Shown piece after piece: positions 9,196 to 21,416 of a stretch of DNA of 64,000 nt. Every line of letters starts with the position of its first letter. Within the stretch, counting starts at the first letter, position 1. The notes under the pieces were generated by a model. The model was given only the letters and a program-made list of their open reading frames with translations, was not told the origin of the DNA and searched no databases. Source of the DNA: Pictodentalium vernedei (lineage: Eukaryota; Mollusca; Scaphopoda; Dentaliida; Dentaliidae); contig CM062289.1 of assembly GCA_031216915.1 (NCBI GenBank), positions 21,120,520 to 21,184,519 of the forward strand, given 5' to 3'. The position numbers and the translations under genes were made by a program.

Positions 9196-9292
9196 TTTTT
9201 GCTTCCAAAACATAGGTTATGACCCCTCATTGGAACGAACTCGACAAGCTTGTTCCAATGAGGGGTCATAACCTATGTTTTGGAAGCAAAAA
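9196..9292. repeat. Perfect 41-bp inverted repeat (hairpin)
   Basis: Arms 9196-9236 and 9252-9292 are exact reverse complements over 41 bases (arm core CCAAAACATAGGTTATGACC) around a 15-nt loop. Related ATTCAT segments lie further out, offset by about 20 bp on the left. The absence of any mismatch implies a recent origin or continuing arm-to-arm conversion. Confidence 0.9.
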
Positions 9293-9399
9293 ATGAATTT
9301 TTTTAGTTATACGAGGATGTTTTTTCCAAGTGCCGTCTGCAACTCAAGTTAGTTGATGGGTTAAAAAGTCATACTAAGTGGCTAATTTGTGCGTGCGTG

Positions 9400-9575
9400 T
9401 GTGTCTCATATGATAAATAGAATAAGAAATGTGTGTTTTTCTCATATAATATTTATGAAACTCGTCCGAATTTTCCGTTTGGGCTCGCCAGAGACTCGCC
9501 AAAACGGAAAATTCTTAGACTCGTTTCATAAATATTATATGAGAAAAACACTCATTCCCTATCCTCTATATACTT
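9400..9575. mobile_element. Palindromic MITE-like foldback
   Basis: The inner arms 9433-9480 and 9502-9551 pair almost fully (CTCATATAATATTTATGAAA against its complement) across a spacer containing GGGCTCGCCAGAGACTCGCC. Weaker pairing continues outward to roughly 9400 and 9575. The size and near-complete palindrome fit a MITE. It lies just 5' of the LRRCT exon, so within an intron if that gene is real. No target duplication was identified. Confidence 0.65.
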
Positions 9576-9604
9576 ACACAAAAATTATGTTTACCTTTTA
9601 TCAG

Positions 9605-9759
9605 GAGTTTGGCGAACAACCCATTCGTCTGTACTTGTGAACTCCAAGAAGATCTGCGGACAATAAATGTAACACTCATTACAGGAACATGCAAGTTAGC
9701 TAGCAACAACAGCATCACTGTTGAATTAGCCCATCTTGCAGATGGAAGGGAAGATCTTG
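9605..9759 (+). CDS. Probable exon encoding an LRR C-terminal cap (LRRCT), partial gene
   Basis: Read in the frame starting AGT at 9606, the exon encodes about 51 residues containing LANNPFVCTCELQ, a TGTC further on, and an acidic end (ADGREDLG). NPFxCxCEL is the hallmark of the cysteine-rich cap that closes leucine-rich-repeat ectodomains; the two close Cys and the third Cys about 18 residues after the pair fit, but the usual fourth Cys is not in this exon. A pyrimidine-rich acceptor TTACCTTTTATCAG ends at 9604 and a donor GTTAGT begins at 9760. The exon starts in phase 2, which is common among LRR genes. If the donor is not used, translation stops at TAG 9762-9764. The earlier LRR exons are not visible. 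It could be the last part of a receptor or secreted LRR protein, or a gene remnant. Confidence 0.55.
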
Positions 9760-9869
9760 GTTAGTATCAGTTTTAAATAACAATGAAAGCTGCATGAATA
9801 GTAAACTGTCGGCAAGTTGCTAAGCTCGTTTTCAGGAAAGAAAATAAATAAAACTCTGCCATGATGATA
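9760..9869 (+). other. Possible intron/3' end with poly(A) signals
   Basis: After the candidate donor there is an acceptor-like CTCGTTTTCAG ending at 9834. It is followed by a short Lys-rich frame ending in TGA, and by overlapping AATAAA signals at 9843-9848 and 9847-9852. This could be the terminal exon or the 3' UTR of the LRR gene. The satellite starts immediately afterwards, so the putative gene would end at the edge of the array. Confidence 0.35.
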
Positions 9870-10130
9870 TCGCAATGCCTTCACCTTTTCTCTCATCTCA
9901 GCAAACCAAATATTTTAGTGATATCCTTCTATTCACCTTCTCGACTTCTGACCTACACTAATCACCTCTATTCTGCCCCCTTTACTTATATTTTCTCAAT
10001 CTTTCTATCCAATGCATCAAATGCACTCATCCTGACATATCTTTTATCTCTATAACCGATTTATTAGGTGCACTTCTACTGGAATGTACTTCATCCCTCT
10101 ATCTGATTTATTGGGAGCGCAGCTATATAC
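9870..10130 (+). repeat. Degenerate left edge of the 47-bp satellite
   Basis: Fragments of the satellite unit (CTCTATCTGATTTATTGGG, CATCCTGACATATC, TTCATCCCTCTAT) appear with irregular spacing and become regular near 10.13 kb. Decayed edge copies flanking a regular core are normal for tandem arrays. The short frame at 9861-10055 has no support as a gene. Confidence 0.7.
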
Positions 10131-12340
10131 CTCTTCTATCTAGTCGATTTATTGGGAGCACGTACAGAGGTATATAACTCATCTCTTTATTCGATTTATT
10201 GGGAGCACGTACGCTGCTATATACCTCTTCTCTCTATTCGATTTACTGGGTACACGTACACAGCTATATACCTCATCTCTCTATTCGATTTATTGGGTAC
10301 ACGTACACCGCTATATACCTCATCTCTCTATTCGATTTATTGGGAGCACGTACACAGGTATATAACTCATCTCTCTATTCGATTTATTGGATGCATGTAC
10401 ACAGCTATATACCTCATCTTTCTATTCGATTTATTGGGAGCACGTACACTGGTATATAACTCATGTCTCTACTCGATTTATTGGGAACACATACACTGGC
10501 ATATACCTGATCTTTCTATTCGATTTATTGGGAGCACGTACACTGGTATATAACTCATCTCTCTATTCGATTTATTGGGTGCATGTACACTGCTATATAC
10601 CTCAACTCTCTATTCGATTTATTGGGAGCACGTACACAGGTATATAACTCATCTCTCTATTCGATTTATTGGGTGCATGTACACTGCTATATACCTCATC
10701 TCTCTATTCAATTTATTGGGAGCACGAATACTGCTACATACCTCATCTCTCTATTCGATTTATTGGGAGGACGTACATGGGTATATAACTCATCTCTCTA
10801 TTCGATTTATTGGGAGCATGTATACTGCTATATACCTCATCTCTCTATTTCATGTATTGGGTAGATGTACACTGCTATCTCTCTATTCGATTTATTGGGT
10901 ACAGGTACACTGCTATATACCCCATCACTCAATTTAATTTGTTGGGTACACGGGCACTGCTGTATACCTGGTCTCTCTATTCGATTTATTGGGAGCATGT
11001 GCACTGGTATAAACCTCATCTCTCTATTCGATTTATTGGGAGCATGTACACTGGTATATAGCTCGTCTCTCTATTCGATTTATTGGGTGCACGTACACTG
11101 CTATATACCTCACCTCCCTATTCGATTTATTGAGAGTACGTACACTGCTGTATACCTCATCTCTCTATTTGATTTATTGGATGCATGTATATTGGTATAA
11201 ACCTCATCTCTCTGTTCAATTTATTGGGTACAGGTACACTGCTATATACCTCATCTCTCTATTCAATTTGTTGGGTTCACGAATATTGGTATATACCTCA
11301 TCTCTCTGTTCAATTTATTGGGTGCACGTACACTGCTATATACCCCATTTCTCTATTCAATTTGATGAGTACACGTGCACTGCTATATACCTCATCTCTC
11401 TGTTCAATTTATTGGGTGCACGTATATTGGTATAATCCTCATCTCTCTATTCGATTTATTGGGAGCATGTACACTGCTATATACCCCATCTCTCTATTCA
11501 ATTTGTTGGGTACACGTGCACTGCTATATACCTCATCTCCCATTCGATTTATTGGTTACACGTACACTGGTATATACCCCACCTCTCTATTCGATTTATT
11601 GGGAGCCCGTACACTGCTATATGCCCCATTTCTCTATTCTATTTGTTGGTTACACGTACACTGCTATATACCCCATATTTCTATTTGATTTATTGGATAC
11701 ACGTGCACTGCTATATACCTCATCTCTCTATTTGATTTAATGGGAGCACGTGCGCTCGTATATACCACATCTCTGTATCCGATGTATTGGGAGCACGTAC
11801 ACTGCTCTATACCTCATCTTTCTATTTGATTTATAGGATGCACGTATATTAGTAAATACCTCATCTCTCTGTTCAATTTATTGGGTACACGTGCACTGCT
11901 ATATACATCATCTCTCTATTCAGTTTGTTGGGTCGACGTGCACTGCTATATACCTCCTCTCTCTATTCCATTTATTGGGAGCTCGTCCACTGGAATATAC
12001 TTCATCTCTCTATTTGATTTATTGGGAGCACGTACACTGCTATATACCCCCTCTCTCTTCAATGTGTTGGGTACACGTGCACTGCTATTTACCTCACCTC
12101 GCTGTTCAATTTATTGGGTACATGTACACTGCTACCTGTCTATTCGATTTATTGGGAGCTCGTCCACTGCTATATACCTCATCTCTCTATTCGATTTATT
12201 GGGAGCACGTACACTGCTATATACCTCATCTCTCTATTCAATTTATTGGGAGCACGTAGACTGCTATATACCTCATCTCTATATTCGATTTATTGGGAGC
12301 ACGTATACTGGTATATGCCTCATCTCTCTATTCGATTTAT
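10131..12340 (+). repeat. 47-bp satellite, subfamily A
   Basis: About 47 head-to-tail units with landmark CGATTTATTGGGAGCACG followed by TACACTGCTATATACCTCAT. The GATTT landmark steps by 47 (for example 10146 to 10193). The consensus contains no TAA, TAG or TGA in any plus-strand frame. This is why long overlapping open frames (up to 181 codons, Tyr/Ile/Ser-rich with a 47-residue period) run through it. Between about 10.33 and 10.85 kb, units ending GGTATATAACTCAT alternate with units ending GCTATATACCTCAT, giving a 94-bp dimer. Further right, units with TTCAATTTGTTGGGTACACG become common. Confidence 0.93.
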
Positions 12341-13204
12341 TAGGGTCACGTACACTCATCTCCATATTCGATTTATTGGGTGTAACGTACATTGTTATAT
12401 ACCTATCGCTCTATCCCATTTATTAGGTATACCATGGCTGCTTCTGATTTATTGGGCACACCTCGTCGACATATCCTTTATCGCTCTATCCGATTTGTTA
12501 GGTAAACTGTGTTGACGTATCATCTCCTGAGTTCCAATGTGTTCTATGTGCCAGTAGAACTCAAAAGACGATATCCTAATCTCTCCATTCCATTTATTTG
12601 GTGCATTCCCACTGGTATATATTTAATCCCTCTATCTCATTTATTAGGTACACCCTCAATGAAAATCCTTCATATCTCCATTTGATATATTATGTAGATT
12701 CCCACAGGTATATATTTCGTCCCTGTTTCTGATTTATTATGTGCAACCTCGTTGACAAATCGTTCATCTCTCTATCAAATTTTTAGGTACACACACGTTG
12801 ACATATCTTTCAACCCTCTAACCGATTTGTTAGGAACATTACCACATTTTCTACTTCATGTCATTATCCAATTTTTAGGCACACCCTCGTTGAAATATCC
12901 TTTATCTCCCTATCCAATTTATTAGGTTCATTGTCACTAGTATGTTCTCCATTCCCTTTCCGGTTTATTAGACACACTCTCTCTCACATATCCTTTATCT
13001 CTCTGTCTGATTTATTAGGTACATTCCCACTGGTGTATACTTCACCCTTATGCCACATTCATTTGAAACATAAGACCAGTATATACTTGTTGACATATCA
13101 TTCACCGCTCTATCTGATTTATTCGGTACATCCCAACAGGTATATAATTCATCCCTCAATCCAATCTATTAAGCACATCCTCTTTGATATGACATATCCT
13201 TCAT
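12341..13204 (+). repeat. Transition zone between satellite subfamilies A and B
   Basis: Diverged ~47-bp units combine A-like GATTTATTAGGT words with B-like TGACATATCCTTTATCTC words, plus intermediates such as ACATTCCCACTGGTATATA. Spacing is less regular than on either side. It ends at 13205 with the first clear B unit. The order A, intermediate, B along the DNA supports a common origin for both subfamilies. Confidence 0.75.
12517..12574. repeat. Short hairpin related to the 1845-1920 palindrome
   Basis: Arms 12517-12534 and 12557-12574 pair at 14 of 18 positions. The left arm and loop (CCTGAGTTCCAATGTGTTCT, continuing to 12552) match the 1845-1880 hairpin arm closely. The right arm keeps GAACTCA…GACGA but lacks the middle of the long arm. 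It appears to be an internally deleted copy of the same foldback, sitting in the satellite. Confidence 0.7.
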
Positions 13205-16200
13205 CTCTCTATATGATTTAGTATATACACTACCACTGACATATCCTTCATCTCTCTATGTGATTTAGTATATACACTAACACTGACATATCCCTCATCT
13301 CTCTGTGTGATTTAGAATATACTCTACCACTGACATATCCTTCATCTCTCTATGTGACATCTTTCTATGTGATTTAGTATATACACTACCACTGACATAT
13401 CCTTCATCTCTCTATGTGATTTATTATAAACACTACCACTGACATATCCTTCTTCTCTCTATGTGACTTAGTATATACACTACCACTGACATATCCTTCC
13501 TCTCTCTATGTGATTAATTATATGCACTAACACTGACATATCCTTCATCTCTCTATGTGATTTAGTATATACACTACCCCTGACATATCCTTCATCTGTC
13601 TATGTGATTTATTATATACACTACCACTGACATATCCTTCATCCCTCTATGTGATTTAGAATATACTACCACTGACATATCCTTCATCTCTCTATGTCAG
13701 TTAGTATAAACACTACCACTGGCATATCCTTCATCTGTCTATGTCAGATAGTATATACACTACCACTGACATATCCTTCATCTCTCTATGACATTTAGTA
13801 TATACACTACCACTGACATATCCTTCATCTGTCTATGTGATTTAGTATATACACTACCATTGACATATCCTTCATCTCCCTATGTGATTTATTATAAACA
13901 CTACCACTGACATATCCTTCATCTCTCGATGTGATCTATAATAAACACTACCACTGACATATCCTTCATCTCTCTATGTGATTTAGTATATACACTACCA
14001 CTGACATATTCTTCATCTCTCTACGTGATTTAGTATATAAACTACAACTGGCATATCCTTCATCTCTCTATGTGATTTATTATATACACTTCCACTGACA
14101 TATCCTTCATCTCCCTATGTGATTTAGTAGATACACTACTACTGACATATCCTTCATCTCTCAATGTGATTTAGTATACACTCTACCACTGACAGATCCT
14201 ACATCTCTCTATGTGATTTAGTATATACACTACCACTGACATATCCTTCATCTCTCTACGTGATTTAGTATATAAACTACCCCTGACATATCCTTCATCT
14301 CTCTATGTCAGTTAGTATATACACTTCCACTGACATGAACTTTATCTCTCTATGTGATTTAGTATATACACTACCACTGACATACCTTCATCTCTCTATG
14401 TGATTTATTATAAACACGACCACTGACATATCCTTCATCTCCCGATGTGATTTATTATAAACAAAACCACTGACATATCCTTCATCTCTCTACGTGATTT
14501 AGTATATAAACTACCACTGACATATCCTTCATCTCTCTATGTGATTTATTATATACACTACCACTGACATATCCTTCATCTCTCTATGTGATTTAGTAGA
14601 TACACTACTACTGACATATCCTTCATCTCTCAATGTGATTTAGTATATACTCTTCCACTGACATATACTTCATCTGTCTAAGTGATTTAGTAGATACACT
14701 ACCACTGACATATCCATCATCTGTCTATGTGATTTAGTATATACACTACCACTGACGTAACCTTCATCTATCTATGTGGTTTAGTATATACACTACCACT
14801 GACATATCCTTCATCTGTCTAGGTGATTTAGTAGATACGCTACCACTGACATATCCTTCCTCTCTCTGTGATTTGCTATTTGCACTACCACTGACATGTC
14901 CTTCATCTCTCTATATGATTTAGTATATACACTACCACTGACATATACTTCATCTGTCTAGGTGATTTTGTAGATACGCTACCACTGACATATCCTTCAT
15001 CTCTCTATGTGATTTATTATATACACTACCACTGACATATCCTTCATGCCTCGATGTGATTTATTATATACACTGCCACTGACATATCCTTCAACTCTCG
15101 AAGAGATTTATTATAAACACTACCACTGACATATCCTTCATCTCTCTATGTGATGTAGTATATACACTACCACTAACAAATCCTTCATCTGTCTATGTGA
15201 TTTAGTATATACACTGCCACTGACATATCCTCCATCCCTCGATGTGATTCGTATATACACTACCACTGACATATCCCTTATCTGTCTATGTGATTTAGTA
15301 TATACACTACCACTGACATGTCCTTCATCTGTCTATGGCTGTTAGTATTTACACTACCTCTGACACATCGTTCATCTCTCTCTGTGATTTAGTATAGACA
15401 CTACCATTGAAACATCCTTCAACTCTCTATGTGATTTAGTATATACACAAGCACTGACATATCTTTTATCTCTCTATGTGATTTAGTATATACACTACCA
15501 CTGACATATCCTTCATCTGTCTGAGTCAGTTAGTATATACACTACAACTGACATATCTTCCATCTCTCTATGTCAGTCAGTATATACACTATCACTGACA
15601 TATCCTTCACCACCCTATGTCAGTTAGTATATTCACTACCACTGACATATCCTTCATCTCTCTATGTCAGTTAGTATATACACTTTCCATTGACACATCC
15701 TTCATCCCTCTATGTCAGTTAGTATATACACTACCACTGACATATCCTTCATCTCTCTGTGTGGTTTAGTATATACACTACCACTGACATATCCTTCATC
15801 TGTCTATGTCAGTTAGTGTACACACTACCACTGACATATCCTTCATCTCTCGATGTGATTTAGTATATACAGCACTACTGACATAACCTTCATCTCTCGA
15901 TGTGATTTAGTCTATACACTACCACTGACATATCCTTCATCTCTCAATGTGATTTAGTATATACTCTACCACTGCAATAACCTGCATCTATCGATGTGAT
16001 TCAGTATATACACTACCACTGACTTATCCTTCATCTGTCTATGTGATTTAGTATATACACTACCACTGACATATACTTCATCTATCTATGTGATTTAGTA
16101 TATACACTACAACTGACATATCCTGAATCTCCCGATGTGATTTCGTATATACATTACCACTGACATATCCATCATCTCTCTATGTGATTTAGTATATACA

Positions 16201-16206
16201 CTACCT

Positions 16207-17324
16207 CTGACATATCCATCATCTCTCTATGTGATTTAGTATATACACTACCCCTGACGTATCCTTCATCTCTCTATGTCAGTTAGTATATACACTACCA
16301 CTGACATATCCTTCATCTGTCTATGTGATTTAGTATAGACACTACCACTGACATATCCTTCATCTCTCTATGCAGGTTAATATGTCCACTTCCACTGACA
16401 TATCCTTCATCTCTCGATGTGATTTAGTACATACACTACCACTAACTTATCATTCATCTGTCTATGTGATTTAGTATATACACTACCACTGACATATTCT
16501 GCATCTCTCTAAGTCAGTTAGTATATGCACTACCACTGACATAGCCTTCGTCTCTCGATGTGATTTAGTATATACAGTACCACAGACATAACCTTCATCT
16601 GTCTACGTGATTTCATATATACACTACCACTGACTTATCCTTCATCTCTCTATCACAGTTAGTATATACACTAACACTGACATGTCCTTCATCTCTCGAT
16701 GTGATTTAGTATATACTCTACCACTGACATAAGCTTCATCTCTCTATGTGATTTCGTATATACACTACCTCTGACATATCCGTCATCTGTCTATGTGATT
16801 TAGTATATACACTACCCCTGACGTATCCTTCATCTCTCTATGTCAGTTAGTATATACACTACCACTGACATATCCTTCATCTGTCTATGTGATTTAGTAT
16901 AGACACTACCACTGACATATCCTTCATCTCTCTATGCAGGTTAATATGTCCACTTCCACTGACATATCCTTCATCTCTCGATGTGATTTAGTACATACAC
17001 TACCACTAACTTATCATTCATCTGTCTATGTGATTTAGTATATACACTACCACTGACATATTCTGCATCTCTCTAAGTCAGTTAGTATATGCACTACCAC
17101 TGACATAGCCTTCGTCTCTCGATGTGATTTAGTATATACAGTACCACAGACATAACCTTCATCTGTCTACGTGATTTCATATATACACTACCACTGACTT
17201 ATCCTTCATCTCTCTATCACAGTTAGTATATACACTAACACTGACATGTCCTTCATCTCTCGATGTGATTTAGTATATACTCTACCACTGACATAAGCTT
17301 CAACTCTCTATGTGATTTAGTATA
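16207..17324 (+). repeat. 564-bp tandem duplication (12 units)
   Basis: Positions 16207-16760 recur at 16771-17324, exactly 564 bp (12 x 47) downstream. They share rare variants: CAGGTTAATATGTCCACTTC, CATAGCCTTCGTCTCTC, and ATCACAGTTAGTATATACAC with ACTAACACTGACATGTCC. The copies differ at only a few places. This is a recent unequal-exchange product. Confidence 0.9.
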
Positions 17325-20300
17325 TACACTACCACTGACATATCCGTCATCTCTCTCTATGAGATTTAGTATATACACTACCACTGACATATCCTTCATC
17401 TCTCGATGTGAATTAGTATATATACTACCACTGGCATATCATTCATCTGTCTGTGTCAGTTAGTATACACACTACCACTGACATATCTTCCATCTCTCTA
17501 TGTCAGTTACTATATACACTATCACTGACATATCCTTCACCTCCCTATGTCAGCTAGTATATGCACTACTACTGACATATCCTTCACCTCTCTATGTGAT
17601 TTGGTATATACACTACCACTGACATATCCTTCATCTCTCTATGTCAGTTAGAATATAACCTACCATTGACACATACTTCATCTCTCTATGTCAGTTAGTA
17701 TATACACTACCTCTGACATATCCTTCATCTCTCTATGTGATTTAGTATATACACTACCACTGACATATTCTGCATCTCTCGATGTGATTTAGTATTTACA
17801 CTACCACTGACATATCCTTCATCTGTCTATGTCAGTTAGTGTATACACTACCACTGACATATCCTTCATCTCTCGATGTGATTTAGTATATACTCTACCA
17901 TTGTCATAACCTTCATCTCTCGATGTGATTTAGTATATACACTACCACTGACATATCCTTCATCTGTCTATGAGATTTAGTATATACACTACAACTGACA
18001 TATCCTTAATCTCCCGATGTGATTTAGTATATACATTACCACTGACATATCCATCATCTCTCTATTTGATTTAGTACATATACTACCCCTGACGTGTCCT
18101 TCATCTCTCTATGTCAGTTAGTATATACACTACCACTGATATATCCTTCATCTGTCTATGTGATTTAGTATAGACACTACCACTGACTTATCCTTCATCT
18201 CTCTATGCGATTTAGTATGTACCCTACCACTGACATATCCTTCATCTCTCGATGTGATTTAGTATATACACTACCACTAACTTATCCTTCATCTGTCTAT
18301 GTGATTTAGTATATACACTGCCACTGACATATTCTGCATCTCTCTATGTCAGTTAGTATATACACTACCACTGAGATATCCTTCATCTCTCGATGCGATT
18401 TAGTATATACAGTACCACAGACATAACCTTCATCTGTCTATGTGATTTAGTATATACACTACCGCTGACTTATCCTTCATCTCTCTATCACAGTTTGTAT
18501 ATACATTGCCACTGACATGTCCTTCATCTCTCGATCTGATTTAGTATATACTCTATCACTGACATATCCTTTACCTCTCGATGTGATTTAGTATATACAC
18601 CACCTCGGACATATCCGTCATCTGTCTATGTGATTTAGTATGTACACTACCACTGACATATCCTCCATCTCTCTATGTCAGTTAGTATATACACTACCAC
18701 TGACATATCCTTCATCTCTCTATGTGATTTAGTTTATACTCTACCACTGACATAGCCTTCAACTCTCTATGTGATTTAGTATATACACTACCCCTGACAT
18801 ATTCTGCATCTCTCCATGTGATTTAGGATTTACGCTACCACTGACATATCCTTCATCTGTCTATGTGATTTAGTATATACACTACCACTGACATATCCTT
18901 CATCTCTCTATGTGATTTAGTATATACACTACCACTGACATATCCTCCATATCTCTATGTCAGTTAGTATATACACTACCATTGACATATCCTTCATCTC
19001 TCTATGTCAGTTAGTATATACACTACCACTGACATATCCTTCATCTCTCTATGTCAGTTAGTATATACGCTACCACTGACATATCCTTCATCTCTCTGTG
19101 TGATATAGTATATACACTACCACTGACATATCCTTCATCTCTATATCAGATAGTATATACACTACCACTGACATATCCTTCATCTCTCGATGTGATTTAA
19201 CATTTTCACTACCACAGACATAACCTTCATCTGTCTATGTGATTTAGTATATACACTACAAGTGACTTATCCTTCATCTCTCTATCACAATTTGTATATA
19301 CACTACCACTGACATGCCCTTCAACTCTCGATGTGATTTAGTATATACTCTCCCACTGACATAACCTTCATCTCTCGATGTGATTTAGTATATACACTGC
19401 CACTGACATATCCTTCATCTCTCTAGGTGATTTAGTATATACACTACCACTGACATATCCTTCATCTCTCTATTTTATTTACTATATACACTACCACTGG
19501 CATATCATTGATCTCTCTATGTGCTTTAGTATATCCACTACCACTGACATATTCTTCATCTCTCGAAGTGATTTAGTATATACACTGCAAGTGACATATC
19601 CTTCATCTCTCTAAGTGATTTAGTATATACACTACCACTGACATATCCTTCATCTCTCTATGTGATTTACTATATACACTCCCACTGACATAACCTACAT
19701 CTGTCTAAGTGATTTAGTATATACACTACCACTGACATATCCTTCATCTCTCTATGTCAGTTAGAATATACACAATCACTGACATATCCTTCATCTCTCT
19801 ATGTGATTTAGAATATACACTACCACTGACATATCTTTCATCTCTCTATGTGATTTAGTATATACTCTACCACTGACTTATCCTTCATCTCTCGATGTGA
19901 TTTAGTATATACTCTACCACTGACATATCCTTCATCTCTCTATGTCAGTTAGTATATACACGATCACTGACATATCCTTCATCTCTCTATGTGATTTAGA
20001 ATATACACTACCACTGACATATCCTTCATCTCTCTATGTGATTTAGTATATGCACTACCACTGACATATCCTTCATCTCTCTATGTTATTTAGAATATAC
20101 ACTACTACTGACATATCCTTCATCTCTCTTTGTGATTTAGTATGTACACTACCATTGACATATCCTTCCTCTCTCTATGTGATTTATTATATACAGTACC
20201 ACTGACATATCCTTCATCCCTCGATGTGATTTAGTATATACACTACCACTGACATATCCTTCATCTCTCTAAGTGATTAGTATATACGCTACTACTGACA

Positions 20301-21416
20301 TATCCTTCATCTCTATGTGTGATTTAATATATACACTACGTCTGACATATCCTTCATCTCTTTATGTGATTTAGTATATACACTACACTGATATATCCGT
20401 TTTCTCTCTATGTGATCTATTATATACGCTACCACTGACATATCCTTCATCTCCCGATGTAATTTTTTATATACACTGCCACTGACATATCCTTCATCTC
20501 TCTAAGTGATTTAGTATATACGCTACTACTGACATATCCTTCATCTCTCTGCGTGATTTGGTATATACACTACCACTGACAATTCCGACATTTCTCCATG
20601 TGATTTAGTAGATACACTACCTCTGACATATCCTTCAAATCCCTATGTGATTTGGTATATACACTACCACTGACATATCCGTCATATCTCTATGCGGTTT
20701 AGTATATACACTACCACTAACATATCCTTCATCTCTCGTTGTGATTTAATATATACACTACCACTGACATATCCTTCATCTCCCGATGTGATTTAGTATA
20801 TACACTACCACTGACATATCCATGATATCTCTTTGGCATTTAGCATATACACTAACACTGACATATCCTTCATCTGACTATGTGACTTAGTATATACACT
20901 ACCACTGACATATCTTTCATCTCTCCATGTGATTTAGTATATACACTACCACTGACATATCCTTCATCTCTCTTTGACATTTAGTATATACACTACCACC
21001 GACATTTCCTCCATCTCTCTATATCAGTTAGTATATACACTACCAGTGACATATTCTTCATCTCTCTATGTGATTTAGTATATACACTACCACTGACATA
21101 TCCTTCATCTCTCTATGTCAGTTAGTATATACTCTACCACTGACATATCCTTCATCTCTCTATGTCAGATAGTATATACACTACCACTGACATATCCTTC
21201 CTCTCTCGATGTGATTTAGTATATACACTACCACAGACATAACCTTCATCTGTCTATGTGATTTAGTATATACACTACCACTGACTTATTCTTCATCTCT
21301 CTATCACTGTTTGTATATACACTACCATTGTCATGCCCTTCATCTCTCTATGTGATTTAGTATATACTCTACCATTGACATAACCTTCATCTCTCTATGT
21401 CGGTTAGTATATACAC

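Noticed and set aside
9389..9640. 83-codon plus-strand frame ending at 9640
   Set aside because: It mostly translates the palindromic foldback and overlaps the LRRCT exon in a different frame; the LRRCT frame has the recognisable motif and splice signals.
10152..12515. Long overlapping open frames (up to 181 codons) with YSIYWEHVH-like repeats
   Set aside because: They are the 47-bp satellite A read in translation. The unit has no stop triplets, so all three plus frames stay open and the same repeat peptide appears in each. No start context, splice signals or known domain were found.
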